A DNA stretch of 64,000 nt, from the NCBI RefSeq assembly GCF_000022905.1, contig NC_012590.1, positions 1,922,001 through 1,986,000 on the forward strand, written 5' to 3'. Shown here one piece after another: positions 53,734-63,276 of the stretch. This stretch comes from Corynebacterium aurimucosum ATCC 700975. Lineage in GTDB: Bacteria > Actinomycetota > Actinomycetes > Mycobacteriales > Mycobacteriaceae. Every line of letters begins with the position of its first letter. Within the stretch, counting starts at the first letter, position 1. Both the position numbers and the translations under genes were made by a program. Below the pieces are notes generated by a model that did no database searches, was not told the DNA's origin, and saw only the letters and a list, made by a program, of their open reading frames with translations.

Positions 53734-54576
53734 TTAATTTAATAACTTACTAACTTGAGAATCCAGTAGTATCGAAGGCTTTTTGTAGGTTGATTTCACT
53801 CCGAGAATCAAGCTTTCCGCAGACTCAAAGTTTTTCCTTGCTGCCCGAGCGGTCCACTTGTTATATAACAAGGTGATGGGCTCGACGTCACCGTCAGCGA
53901 TTATCTCTCCATCATGAAGCCAAATCACTCTAGAACACATGCTTTTAATTGATGCCATCGCATGAGATACCAAGAAGATCGTCCCTGCATTACTTAGAAA
54001 ACCAGTCATGCGTTCTTGTGCACGCTCTGTAAATGAGGCATCACCTGTCCCCAAAGCCTCGTCAATCAGCAGTAAATCACGTTGAACTGCAGTGGAAATC
54101 GCAAACTTCAACCGGGCTCCCATTCCCGACGAATAGGTTTTCATCGGACGTTCAACCGCTTTTCCTATCTCCGCGAAGTCAATTATCTCCTCTGTAAGTT
54201 CATCGATCTTTTCGGGAGAGACCCCTTGTGCCAATAGTCCTAATCTTATGTTAGTCCTGCCTGGAAGTCTTGGTTGCAGCGCTGCGGAAACATTGAGCAA
54301 AGTCGGAGTTGCGGAAGTAAGCACCTGACCTTCATCAGGCGCCTCATTTCCTGCGATCAGCCTCATCAGGGTTGATTTTCCAGATCCGTTTCTCCCCAAG
54401 ATACCAATGCATTCACCCTTCTCGGCGTACATTGACACACAGCTTAGTGCCCGAACATAGTCACCCTCACGTTCATCGGAAAGCTTTGGTCTCCGAAATA
54501 CACTGCGTTTATTGTCAGCTCGATAAAATCTGGACGCCTCGCGAACAAGCACGCTGGGATTATCTAACGTGTACAT
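53734..54576 (-). CDS. ABC exporter ATPase (polysaccharide/teichoic acid type)
   Basis: A 280-residue ABC ATPase of the Wzt/TagH group. Walker A is LGRNGSGKST, the signature is TYSSGMGARLKFAISTA, and Walker B is LLLIDEALGTGDASF, with the switch VSHAMASIKSM. The short C-terminus lacks a glycan-binding extension. With the permease of the next gene it exports a lipid-linked glycan. ATG 54576 lies inside the permease end (17-base overlap). Confidence 0.9.
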   Translation of the reverse strand: MYTLDNPSVLVREASRFYRADNKRSVFRRPKLSDEREGDYVRALSCVSMYAEKGECIGILGRNGSGKSTLMRLIAGNEAPDEGQVLTSATPTLLNVSAALQPRLPGRTNIRLGLLAQGVSPEKIDELTEEIIDFAEIGKAVERPMKTYSSGMGARLKFAISTAVQRDLLLIDEALGTGDASFTERAQERMTGFLSNAGTIFLVSHAMASIKSMCSRVIWLHDGEIIADGDVEPITLLYNKWTARAARKNFESAESLILGVKSTYKKPSILLDSQVSKLLN

Positions 54577-55471
54577 AACGGTCCTCAGCCCTCCAAAAGA
54601 AGATAAAACCAACGGCAGAAGCACCGGTCGCCCAGAGCACCAGGATTAGCCATTCCGACAAACTTGGTATCTGGTTATACATAACAACGCTTCGAGCGGC
54701 TTCCAGAAACCGGTAGGCAGGGTTAGCCTGCATAATTTCCTGCATTTCAGGCACACGGGCGTAGCGCTCAACTGAGAAGAACACACCTGAGACGTAGAAC
54801 CAAGCTCGATTTACGAAGAAGACAATCTTCTTAGCATCTGGAACGAATGCAGTTACTCGAGCTGATATCAGCAATAGCCCGAATGAAAACAGATGGATCA
54901 AAAAATAGATCGGAACAATCAAGACGACCGACCATGAGAGAGGATCGCCCCACTGAAAAGCCAAGGCGGCAAGAACAGCCAATGCCCCTGGTATTATATT
55001 GCTAATAAACCCCTTAATGGCTTCTCCAACCACCAGGGAGACTCTCGGGAACCGAAAGGTTCGCATCATTGCCTTTGATCGCTGCACGAGCCCAGATCCA
55101 CTGCCGAGTCCACGTGACATCATCGAAAAATACATTAAGCCAATGACCAAGAAGCCTACGAAATTTTCAATGCCCCGCGACGTCTGAAGAACTACACCGA
55201 ACATCACCCCATACATAGCAATACGAAGCAAAGGTTCGAGAATATTCCAAAGCTTCCCCAGAAACATGTCATCATTGTCTCCAGCTGCTTTGAATCTTGC
55301 ATGCTCGAAGATAAAGTGCCTGTAACGCCATGTATCTGCCAAATACTTCGCTAAAGACGCTCGTTTGTTCGTTGAAATCAGTTCCTCGTCTGCAACCAGG
55401 ACAGTTCGGCGATTCTTCGGCATTGCTTGCTGGAGGGAGCGGATCGCGTCAGCCTCTTGCTGATCAGCCAT
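54560..55471 (-). CDS. ABC-2 type polysaccharide export permease (Wzm-like)
   Basis: A 303-residue membrane protein. After a cytoplasmic N-terminus (RHFIFEHARFKAAGDNDDMF and LGKLWNILEPLLRIAMYGVM, the ABC-2 entry motif) there are six helices. The family sequence RNPLLR-type is replaced by RSKAMMRTFRFPRVSLVVGE, which is usual in Wzm proteins. The AAGGAG site precedes ATG 55471. It pairs with the ATPase just downstream. Confidence 0.9.
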   Translation of the reverse strand: MADQQEADAIRSLQQAMPKNRRTVLVADEELISTNKRASLAKYLADTWRYRHFIFEHARFKAAGDNDDMFLGKLWNILEPLLRIAMYGVMFGVVLQTSRGIENFVGFLVIGLMYFSMMSRGLGSGSGLVQRSKAMMRTFRFPRVSLVVGEAIKGFISNIIPGALAVLAALAFQWGDPLSWSVVLIVPIYFLIHLFSFGLLLISARVTAFVPDAKKIVFFVNRAWFYVSGVFFSVERYARVPEMQEIMQANPAYRFLEAARSVVMYNQIPSLSEWLILVLWATGASAVGFIFFWRAEDRYVHVR

Positions 55472-55592
55472 GGGTCTCCTTATTTACTGTACAAATTCGT
55501 CATTTCAAATGAGTCAAATGACAAATTGATTCGATTCTAACATTCAGACAGATCCGAAAGACACTTAGAAAGGAGCAGGTCGGTACCCATAT

Positions 55593-56897
55593 TTAGAGGG
55601 CATACAAACCACATATTTCCTGAACATACCCTTCAGCGACATCACGGCCAGGCCCATCCAAATTGTCTAACTTTGGTTTATAGATTTCATCCATCATACG
55701 AGGAAGTTGATTCTTTCTGTAGATAGACAAAATGCCTGCTTGTCTCAGAACCTCAAACTGAGCTTTCTCCCGTATCAATGCACGCCGGAAATAGTCAACT
55801 CCAGCATCATTGGTGATAGAACCACTTCGCTGCGAATAATACACGATAAACGGCCGGTGACAGAATAGGATGGCATTCGCATTTAACAGTATCTCCCAGC
55901 CAAATAGCGTGTCCTGCCCGACTGCGCCTTCAACATAGCGAATCTTATTGTCTTCAAGAAAAACCCGAGAAATGACCGCAGCTTGTGTTGATACAACTGG
56001 AAAGCGCTGGGTTGCAGTAAAAAGCGCACTCGGTCGATCAACAAGTCTCCCGTGAAACAATGCATTCCGAGCATTGAGGCCAATGGACGCACCAACCTTC
56101 AACTGATACCCAGAAGCCATTTGCACAGGAACGCTCGAACCATAAAACTGTTTAACTAGTTCGTCATATCCCCCAACTGATATTTCGTTGTCGGGGTCAA
56201 GAAACGTGACGAGGTCCGATTTGGCAAGTTCAATTCCGACATTCCTTGGGCCCGACGCAGAGCCGCTCGGCGGACCCTCCAGTCGAACTACATCAACGTT
56301 TCCGACGCTCCCTTTAACCTCATCCAGAATCTCTTGAGTTACCGGATCATCAGAGGCATCGTCCACAACGATCACTCTCATCTGTTCCCAGATAGCGTTC
56401 GCGGCAAGACTAGGAAGGCATTTAGTTATTAGAAATATGCCGTTATTGTAGACGGGAACTATAACATCGAGAATACGCTCGCGGTAAGAGAGAGCACTAG
56501 AGCATTGTTTAACCATCTGCCATGCACCGACAGATATAGCACTAGTCTGGTCGCCGTCTGAGCCCTTTGGTCGGAGCCTATTCCTGTCGTACACCACTCC
56601 ACAGGCTCTAAGTGCTGAGACCAGGGGTAAGTTGCATTTCGGCACCCGTACGTTTGGCCCCGAAAAAGTAAATCTGACGCTAGGAAAGCTATTGAATATC
56701 TTTTTACTATAAAGCCGTGATTCTACCTGACTTCCTTTCGCAATCGCCGAGCTCACGCAGTCATAAAGCATGGCCTCTTCAAAGTCGTCTTTGACATAGC
56801 TACGCCGGGTAGAAACCGAACAGGCTAGATGAGCAACTTTATTGGCTATCCGCCACGGCAAACCCACTATGTGCGAAGAAAAATTGTAAGGAAGCAA
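55593..56897 (-). CDS. Glycosyltransferase family 2
   Basis: A 434-residue GT-A enzyme. The catalytic domain (about 140-350) has LDVIVPVYNNGIFLITKCLP, RVIVVDDASDDPVTQEILDE (first nucleotide-binding Asp) and DLVTFLDPDNEIS, the DxD-type metal site. It adds a sugar to the surface glycan; donor unknown. The N-terminal 130 residues have no clear homology. The only upstream start in frame is TTG 56897; a later start cannot be excluded. Confidence 0.82.
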   Translation of the reverse strand: MLPYNFSSHIVGLPWRIANKVAHLACSVSTRRSYVKDDFEEAMLYDCVSSAIAKGSQVESRLYSKKIFNSFPSVRFTFSGPNVRVPKCNLPLVSALRACGVVYDRNRLRPKGSDGDQTSAISVGAWQMVKQCSSALSYRERILDVIVPVYNNGIFLITKCLPSLAANAIWEQMRVIVVDDASDDPVTQEILDEVKGSVGNVDVVRLEGPPSGSASGPRNVGIELAKSDLVTFLDPDNEISVGGYDELVKQFYGSSVPVQMASGYQLKVGASIGLNARNALFHGRLVDRPSALFTATQRFPVVSTQAAVISRVFLEDNKIRYVEGAVGQDTLFGWEILLNANAILFCHRPFIVYYSQRSGSITNDAGVDYFRRALIREKAQFEVLRQAGILSIYRKNQLPRMMDEIYKPKLDNLDGPGRDVAEGYVQEICGLYAL

Positions 56898-56905
56898 AGG
56901 AGAAC

Positions 56906-57760
56906 TTACTCTTCAATGACTGCACGCATGCTACTCAATTTCGAATTGATCTTCTTAACGGTGTGCGGCCGTGCAAGTGGATTATGCCCCATGTTTTCAT
57001 CATGGTACAGACCAAAGCTGAATAGAGGGACTCTGCCTAAAGCTACAAGCTTGGTCATTTTTTCCAAGGTGGGCTTTAACTGCTGTTCAACATCGCCTGC
57101 GCTTGCGATGTTCAGCATCACCTCGGTCTCCGGGATGTAACCTTCGACCTCAAACAACTCAATTACACTAACCCTCCAGGGTTGAGAAACCCTGACGTCT
57201 TCGATGTTGCCACCTTCAAAAACATCCCGTAGCAATGCATTTACAAAACGTTCGTTGTAATAGGACCAGTCAAGTTGTGGGTTATTTACAAGGGCCTTGC
57301 TGCCGCGATCGAAAGTAGCACAACAAATCGCCTGGAATCCGCCTGCAGAACTCCCATAGTGAAGAGTCCTAGCAGGACCTGCAAGCCCAAAACGCGCTCG
57401 GACTGCGTCAATGACTTTAACCATCGCGGCAATGGACCAATCATTCTTTGAGTACTGCCCCCAGCCAATTTGCAACCGTTTATGCTTAACCATTGTGGGA
57501 TCGGCGATCTGGATGACAGGCGATTCAAACTCATCTAGCCACGACGACCGCTGAAAGACAATGCCGTCCGGGGCTTTGGTCCGCTGAATAGCCCCGTTAT
57601 ATGTCACTAAAAGAGTGTCTTCATACTTAGCAGTCGGCTGCACCAATACCGGCACTAGACACTCGCCAACCGCCACTATAAAACGGAATTCCTCGCGGTC
57701 AGCATCATACAACTCAGATTCCGATGCTTTTTCAAGTTGGGCAAGCTCAAGGATGTTCAT
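56906..57760 (-). CDS. Alpha/beta-hydrolase-like accessory protein of the glycan locus
   Basis: A 284-residue protein. LHYGSSAGGFQAICCATFDR is a nucleophile elbow (GSSAGG), and ENMGHNPLARP near the end may supply the catalytic His; an acid lies in between (DADREEFRFI is N-terminal). It resembles the two-domain hydrolase-like proteins found in polysaccharide clusters. AAGGAC precedes ATG 57760. Its role could be deacylation or acyl transfer on the glycan, which is not shown. Confidence 0.65.
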   Translation of the reverse strand: MNILELAQLEKASESELYDADREEFRFIVAVGECLVPVLVQPTAKYEDTLLVTYNGAIQRTKAPDGIVFQRSSWLDEFESPVIQIADPTMVKHKRLQIGWGQYSKNDWSIAAMVKVIDAVRARFGLAGPARTLHYGSSAGGFQAICCATFDRGSKALVNNPQLDWSYYNERFVNALLRDVFEGGNIEDVRVSQPWRVSVIELFEVEGYIPETEVMLNIASAGDVEQQLKPTLEKMTKLVALGRVPLFSFGLYHDENMGHNPLARPHTVKKINSKLSSMRAVIEE

Positions 57761-57768
57761 TGAAGTCC

Positions 57769-58554
57769 TTAAATATACTTAACGAGTTTTGAATATTTTG
57801 CAGGTTCCAGTGCCGAAGAAGGATAAAAAAGACGCACACCGTGCATCATTCCTACCGGCGCAATCTCAGCAAATCCTGCTATAGATTCAATTTTCTCGGT
57901 GTTCGGGGATTCGATTATCACCAACGCACAGGTTCCCAAATGATTTGACACCATCAATGAACCACGGCCTGCTAGAAAAGATTCAGAGTCCACCACAGCC
58001 AGTTTAACCTCATCGGGAAGCTTAAAAGAAGGATCAGGCCTCACCCAATGCGCAGTGTTGACCTTAGTCTCCTCCTCCAATGGCCTTAGCCATGCATCTG
58101 TCGTTAGGAGCAACGTAGGCCGAAGCCAATTAATAACTTTTCTAACAGAAACTTGTTGCGACAAAGTTATCTGACTATCCCCTTGGGCCTGTTCATTCAT
58201 TTTATCAATGAGGTCCTCGAATAGGGGAAACACTTCATCGACCTTCACGTTGCCATTGGGTTCTACAGTCGGCACATTCTCGGATTTCGACAGTTCGGCT
58301 CCTATGCCCCCCAATCTCGCATCGAGGTTGTCTAGTCGAACCGTTAGCTGCTTTTGCAACTTCTCTGTTTTTCTGAAACTTTTATACTGCCCCCTCTCCC
58401 CGGACCGCAATACAATGAATAACCCCAGCAAAACCAACACAAGTTCTAGATACATCGGAACCAGCGTATCCAGCCAGACTCCAAAAACTCCACAAACAAT
58501 TGCAAGCAAAAGCAGCAATACCAATAGTTGTTGACGACGGGTAATTCTCTTCAT
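57769..58554 (-). CDS. Hypothetical protein with two N-terminal membrane helices
   Basis: A 261-residue protein. Helices at about 8-27 (LLVLLLLLAIVCGVFGVWLD) and 32-48 are followed by a coiled-coil-like KTEKLQKQLTVRLDNLDARL and a mixed alpha/beta domain ending in FYPSSALEPAKYSKLVKYI. No family recognised. It lies between an accessory hydrolase gene and a GT4 gene, in the same orientation. It may be a membrane organiser of the glycan machinery. Confidence 0.6.
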   Translation of the reverse strand: MKRITRRQQLLVLLLLLAIVCGVFGVWLDTLVPMYLELVLVLLGLFIVLRSGERGQYKSFRKTEKLQKQLTVRLDNLDARLGGIGAELSKSENVPTVEPNGNVKVDEVFPLFEDLIDKMNEQAQGDSQITLSQQVSVRKVINWLRPTLLLTTDAWLRPLEEETKVNTAHWVRPDPSFKLPDEVKLAVVDSESFLAGRGSLMVSNHLGTCALVIIESPNTEKIESIAGFAEIAPVGMMHGVRLFYPSSALEPAKYSKLVKYI

Positions 58555-58563
58555 GAATTTGTC

Positions 58564-60015
58564 CTATACATGGGATGGGTACACTATGGAGCCGTGGTGC
58601 TGGACTTTTCCTGCGAAGGTCAGAAAGGGCAAGTGCCCAAATGGGAGCGCCAGCTTTTTAAATTCCTCGGCCATTTCAGCCGCAACGTATTCCCAATTAT
58701 GCTCTGTCGCGACTACTTCCTTGGCGTATCGACTCAGCGAAAGCTGTTTTTCGCGATCCTCCAACAAATCAATGAGCTTCTCCAATAAGTCTTCCGAATC
58801 CCCCTGGTTAAATACGAGGGCCGCATCACCACCGCGCGACACTTCTGACAACGCGGAAACCGAAGACACAAGTAGAGGTCTCCCAGCGGCCATTGCTTCA
58901 AACGGTTTAAGAGGAGTCACATACTCAGTTGCTGGCGTTGATACCCGAGGTAGGACAATCACGTTGACATCCTCGAACACGTCGACAGCTTCGTGAGCAG
59001 CTACCGGCCCAGGTAACTCTACAAGGTCCTCAACGCTCAATGTTTCAGCGAGATCCCTCAGCTTGTCTAATTCGACCCCTTTTCCAACAATCTTCGCCCT
59101 AATCGCTCGCCCTTTTTGCTTGCCCAAAGCAATCGCACGAATCAAAGTCGCAAGTCCCTCATAGTCGACCAAGGAGCCCACGTAGCCCACGTCATAGGCA
59201 AAGAACTCCTTCTCCTCTAGCGGCGTCAGATGAGAAAAACGAGAGACATCTACCGCATTAGGAATCAATCCAATATCCAAGCCATGTTCGCTTCGACTAT
59301 CAAGGAGACTCGCCATCGAACTATTCATCGTAACGACTCGGTCTGCAAATCGGCATGTAGTGTCTTCCATCCTCTCAATTCGCCGTGCCCTCCCGAGTTC
59401 CCCGCGCCCCTCAAAAACCAATTCCCAAAGACCTGACACCTCATACAAAACAGGTATTCCCAATTCATGAGCTGCAATCAAAGCCGGTAAAGCGATCAAA
59501 TAGGTGGACCGGACATGCACCAGATTCGGGCGCTCAACCAAGAAGACTTCCCGATACCAATCGATAGCCTTGTACATGTATTCATACTCGCCATTCTTGC
59601 GGGGAGATTCCGCAGGCAAATGTCGATACTCAACCCCGTCGACCTCATCGAGTGGATAAGGAAAGCTAGCTTTAGAATCAACCCTTTCAGTATAGAATCC
59701 AGGCCGAGTGTACGCGCGGACGATCATGTCATTGAGCATCAACCCTTTGAGCAGCCCCTGTGCGCGCCCCGTGTAGCCACCAGTGTGATTAGGCAAGCTG
59801 GAGTGGAGAATTGTAACTGCCCTAACTCTTTCATTTTCTCCCACCTCGCCCAGCCCCACAGGGCGCGGTGCTTGTCCAACACGCTGCAACAGCTTTACCG
59901 CGTATCGCGACTCTCTAATTGCCGCTCGAATATCCTTCCGCTTAAACCGGGTAAGTTTTTGCTCACTTACGCCCTCAAAGTCAGCACTATTCCAAGCATC
60001 AATAACTTTCGACAT
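58564..60015 (-). CDS. Glycosyltransferase family 4
   Basis: A 483-residue GT-B enzyme. The N-terminal acceptor domain has NHTGGYTGRAQGLLKGLMLN and the C-terminal nucleotide-sugar domain has YVGSLVDYEGLATLIRAI, and TEYVTPLKPFEAMAAGRPLL (the EX7E area, with the first Glu replaced by an unusual arrangement). It is paralogous to the next gene (TRYVTPIKPLNALAVGVPLV). Sugar and linkage unknown. Confidence 0.88.
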   Translation of the reverse strand: MSKVIDAWNSADFEGVSEQKLTRFKRKDIRAAIRESRYAVKLLQRVGQAPRPVGLGEVGENERVRAVTILHSSLPNHTGGYTGRAQGLLKGLMLNDMIVRAYTRPGFYTERVDSKASFPYPLDEVDGVEYRHLPAESPRKNGEYEYMYKAIDWYREVFLVERPNLVHVRSTYLIALPALIAAHELGIPVLYEVSGLWELVFEGRGELGRARRIERMEDTTCRFADRVVTMNSSMASLLDSRSEHGLDIGLIPNAVDVSRFSHLTPLEEKEFFAYDVGYVGSLVDYEGLATLIRAIALGKQKGRAIRAKIVGKGVELDKLRDLAETLSVEDLVELPGPVAAHEAVDVFEDVNVIVLPRVSTPATEYVTPLKPFEAMAAGRPLLVSSVSALSEVSRGGDAALVFNQGDSEDLLEKLIDLLEDREKQLSLSRYAKEVVATEHNWEYVAAEMAEEFKKLALPFGHLPFLTFAGKVQHHGSIVYPSHV

Positions 60016-60030
60016 GATTCCGACCTACGT

Positions 60031-61584
60031 TCAATTCAGTAAACTTCGATATAGTCTAGCTAGTTTTCTCCCGTTAGCCTCCCACGTCATAGAATCCAAC
60101 CATTCCTTTTCCGCTAATATTTTCTCAGGTGACTCAATGACTTCAGTGATAGCTTCCGCCAGATCCGTGGGAGACTGCGGCGGGACAAATTTAGCATATC
60201 CACCTGTAACCGCTCTCAAAGCCGGCAAATCGGAACACACTAGAGGAACACCGACCGCCAAAGCATTTAAAGGCTTTATCGGCGTAACGTATCGGGTAAC
60301 TCGTGAATCAATTCTCGGGACTACAAACACATCAAAGATAGAGTACCAGCTTTGAATCTCAGAGCTTGGCTGTTTACCTACGAAGTGAACTCGGTTCTCT
60401 AGTTCTAATGAAGCTGCTAATGCAGCGAGCCTCCCGCGGTCTTCTCCATCTCCTACAAAAACCACTTCTATTCGCTCATCCAAGTTTGGTAAGGCGCGGA
60501 TTAGTGTATCTAACCCCTCATATGACACTAGAGAACTTACCGTCCCCACGACTTTTTTGCCCCGCAGCCCCATCTGAGTTCGTATGTTTAGCGCATCTTT
60601 TCGATCGATCTGCATTCCAGAATCAATTGCATTCGGAATTGTGACTATCTTATCTTCAGAGATACCAGCCCGCACTAGCTTGTTTTTAGTCAGCTCACTT
60701 AACACTATGACCGCACTCGCCTTCACCGCAGCTTCAATTTCTTTCTGCTCAGAGTGCCGATAATGGAAAGACTTCTCTGCTTCTGTCGCTATTTTTACTG
60801 GGAACTTAGAAAGCCATGTATTGTGAGGCTCTCCTCGGATCTCGTATATCCATGGAATCCCCAGATCATGAGCTACATCAGAAACTAACGAGGCATTTTT
60901 GAAATCTGAAGTAGTCTGGATTAGGTCGATACCCCTTTCAGCACAAACACGCATTAGTAGCTTCTTTGCCAATCGGTATCTGCGATCTTCACGAAACGGC
61001 ATTACCCGTGGAATTAAGGTATTCAGTCCGCTCGGTTCCTTAGCTGGCGAGGGAATCTTTCCTATAATCAATGGGTAGCCCAACCGCGTTACCGTACTAA
61101 TGGAATCAACTTTTTCCCGAACAGTTTTCGTCAAGGCCGCAGTGCGGATAGTGTATCCCGATTGTGTATACGGAAGGGAGTTGTTAACGTAATACAAAAT
61201 GTTGGTGCTCCCTCCCAAGCCTGTTGCTTCTCGCCCTTTATAAATCGCACCATAAAACTGATTTTCTTTGATCTTGGCAAGAATCTTTTTCGGAAAGTTT
61301 ATACAACGCTTAATTAATGGCATTTTTTTAAATTCGGCTAAAGCACGATCATAATCACCAACATAAAGAAAGAAGTCTAGGCGTTCACGTCTACTCGGGG
61401 TATCTTCCTCACGGTTCCTGCCTTCGACAGCTTCAGTCCACGCTTTCACAGTGCCAATCACTTGATATCCCATGAATCGTTGGGACACCAAAAGGAAAAA
61501 TCTCTTCGGTTCGATAAGTGCCTTCTTGACCGAAAAAGATACAAATACCGACAGATAGTTAATCCAACGCAATCCCCTCATCAA
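60031..61584 (-). CDS. Glycosyltransferase family 4 (paralogue)
   Basis: A 517-residue GT-B enzyme with an extra 110-residue N-terminal part not seen in its paralogue. Key pieces are INSxTQSGYT-like LPYTQSGYTIRTAALTKTV, WIYEIRGEPHNTWLSKFPVK, and KKVVGTVSSLVSYEGLDTLI with TRYVTPIKPLNALAVGVPLV. Its ATG overlaps the preceding stop (ATGA), so translation is coupled. Confidence 0.88.
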   Translation of the reverse strand: MMRGLRWINYLSVFVSFSVKKALIEPKRFFLLVSQRFMGYQVIGTVKAWTEAVEGRNREEDTPSRRERLDFFLYVGDYDRALAEFKKMPLIKRCINFPKKILAKIKENQFYGAIYKGREATGLGGSTNILYYVNNSLPYTQSGYTIRTAALTKTVREKVDSISTVTRLGYPLIIGKIPSPAKEPSGLNTLIPRVMPFREDRRYRLAKKLLMRVCAERGIDLIQTTSDFKNASLVSDVAHDLGIPWIYEIRGEPHNTWLSKFPVKIATEAEKSFHYRHSEQKEIEAAVKASAVIVLSELTKNKLVRAGISEDKIVTIPNAIDSGMQIDRKDALNIRTQMGLRGKKVVGTVSSLVSYEGLDTLIRALPNLDERIEVVFVGDGEDRGRLAALAASLELENRVHFVGKQPSSEIQSWYSIFDVFVVPRIDSRVTRYVTPIKPLNALAVGVPLVCSDLPALRAVTGGYAKFVPPQSPTDLAEAITEVIESPEKILAEKEWLDSMTWEANGRKLARLYRSLLN

Positions 61585-62861
61585 TTAACTTTTCCAATCC
61601 AATCGATTAGCTCATCCATCCTTTTTTGGACTACCACCTCTCGCTCTCGATTGACCCACAGCCGCCCTTCATCCGATACCAGCAAACGATCTGGACACGC
61701 ATATAACTCAGCAAACAATTCAGCGAGCTCTAGAGGCCGTTCCGGAGGAACAACATCGCCCGCATTCAACTCACGGATAATTTTGGCAGTCTCACCCGCC
61801 ACCACCCCAGTAATGTGGACACCTGCGGACATCAATTCGTATGTTTTGGAGGGAACTGCTCTATTTAAGGGTTCCCAGTCGGTTAAATGCACTAGCGCAG
61901 TATCAGCCCAATCATAGAAGCTAACGACCTCAGAAGCAGAGCGAACATGATAGAAGGTTGCATCGACATCCTTCATGTCAGCGTATTCCCTCAAAGCATC
62001 GACGGCCGCGCCTCCCCCCACAAACGCAAGCTCAATCGGAACTCCTCGTTGTTCAGCAGTTCTTACAGCGTCAATAACATTTTTTAGGTTCTGAGCCCGT
62101 CCGAGAGTTCCAGCATAGAGGACACGAAGGGGGCGATCCACTAAGGGATTTCGGGCAGCCAGCATTGACAGACTCGCAGGAAACACGTTACGGAGTGTAA
62201 CGATCTTTTGGCAATGACTTCGCTTAACTTCAGCGGATAGCTGCTTACCCAGGTCATCCGAAGTTACTATTATCGCATCCGCACGAGCCAGTAAGGCATT
62301 CAGACCTTGCTGCACTACATAGCTCAATGCCTGCAAAAGTTTTGGCTTTAGCCTCTTATGATGTGTTGGCTGCGTCTCCAATGCACGGTTCCAGCTACCG
62401 TATTCCCTCATCAAATCTGGCCATGCATCGCGTAAATCTATGACATAGGGAACCCCTGCGACCCGAGCAATTAGAAAAGAAACCACCGCAGTTGGCAGCG
62501 CCGGGACAGTCCCTACTACCGCATCAACCTTGCGGATTCCCGCCCATCGGATGGCAGCTGCAAGTAAAGCCCCCTTAGCGATAAAGGCCTGAGATAGTGC
62601 TCTCGCAATCAACGATTCACCTGAAGGAATAAATGGACTTCTGTAAATCTTTTCCCCTGCAACCCCTGATTCCGGCGCAGAGGCAATACGGAACGATTTC
62701 AATGCTTCTTTAAAAGAAACATTCCGGCGATAGTGGGGTGGCGGTGCAATAACAACAACTTCAACGCCTTTTTGAGCAAATAACCCGCTTAACCAGGTCC
62801 ACCTTCGCTGGGGAACCCCATTTTCGGGATGCCAGAACTGTGAAAGAACTAGAACCTTCAT
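61581..62861 (-). CDS. Glycosyltransferase family 4 (WbuB-like)
   Basis: A 426-residue GT-B enzyme starting MKVLVLSQFWHPENGVPQRR, the WbuB-type entry. VIDLRDAWPDLMREYGSW and VLYAGTLGRAQNLKNVIDAV are its donor-domain landmarks, and VPSKTYELMSAGVHITGVVA the EX7E-like end. First gene of the minus-strand glycan operon; ATG 62861 has AGGGGCGG upstream and TATTAT (62900-62905) may be its -10. Confidence 0.9.
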   Translation of the reverse strand: MKVLVLSQFWHPENGVPQRRWTWLSGLFAQKGVEVVVIAPPPHYRRNVSFKEALKSFRIASAPESGVAGEKIYRSPFIPSGESLIARALSQAFIAKGALLAAAIRWAGIRKVDAVVGTVPALPTAVVSFLIARVAGVPYVIDLRDAWPDLMREYGSWNRALETQPTHHKRLKPKLLQALSYVVQQGLNALLARADAIIVTSDDLGKQLSAEVKRSHCQKIVTLRNVFPASLSMLAARNPLVDRPLRVLYAGTLGRAQNLKNVIDAVRTAEQRGVPIELAFVGGGAAVDALREYADMKDVDATFYHVRSASEVVSFYDWADTALVHLTDWEPLNRAVPSKTYELMSAGVHITGVVAGETAKIIRELNAGDVVPPERPLELAELFAELYACPDRLLVSDEGRLWVNREREVVVQKRMDELIDWIGKVN

Positions 62862-62899
62862 CTGTCCGCCCCTCTAGGTCGAGCAATGCCTGTCTTGAA

Positions 62900-62905
62900 A
62901 TAATA
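62900..62905 (-). promoter_or_regulatory. Candidate -10 of the minus-strand glycan operon
   Basis: TATTAT on the minus strand, 38 bases before ATG 62861, giving a leader of about 30 bases that includes the ribosome site. No well-spaced -35 was seen. Confidence 0.35.
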
Positions 62906-63090
62906 CACACCGCACTATCAAGTGATGAACCTATCCCCTTCAGGACAAGTACGAAGGGCAAGATTCAAACGTATAGTTTCCCCTCAAGAAATCCAGCTCT
63001 CCCTGCGGATTTGCCATTCTAAGCACCCTCCATATATAGTTACTTCTCGTTGCACAGAGCAAAGCGATTTGCTCAGCAGCATACATATAT

Positions 63091-63163
63091 TCCTCCATAG
63101 CTCAGTTGGCAGAGCATTCGACTGTTAATCGAAGGGTCACTGGTTCGAGCCCAGTTGGAGGAG
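63091..63163 (+). tRNA. tRNA-Asn (anticodon GTT)
   Basis: Cloverleaf with acceptor TCCTCCA/TGGAGGA, D-arm TAGCTCAGTTGGCAGAGC, anticodon stem TTCGA/TCGAA with loop CTGTTAA, T-arm ACTGGTTCGAGCCCAGT. No encoded CCA. A terminator follows. It lies at the right boundary of the glycan locus, mirroring the tRNA at 24.8 kb. Confidence 0.96.
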
Positions 63164-63169
63164 CGAAAC

Positions 63170-63192
63170 AGCCGCTTGCATTCCAAGCGGCT
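63170..63192 (+). terminator. Rho-independent terminator of tRNA-Asn
   Basis: AGCCGCTT/AAGCGGCT stem with a 7-base loop, followed by TTTTTGCTTTT. Confidence 0.88.
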
Positions 63193-63276
63193 TTTTGCTT
63201 TTCATCTAGGATCTTATCCGGATTTTGGTGACTATCGTCGTGGAAATGTCGTGCCGTTTTAATCCCCGTCACCGAC

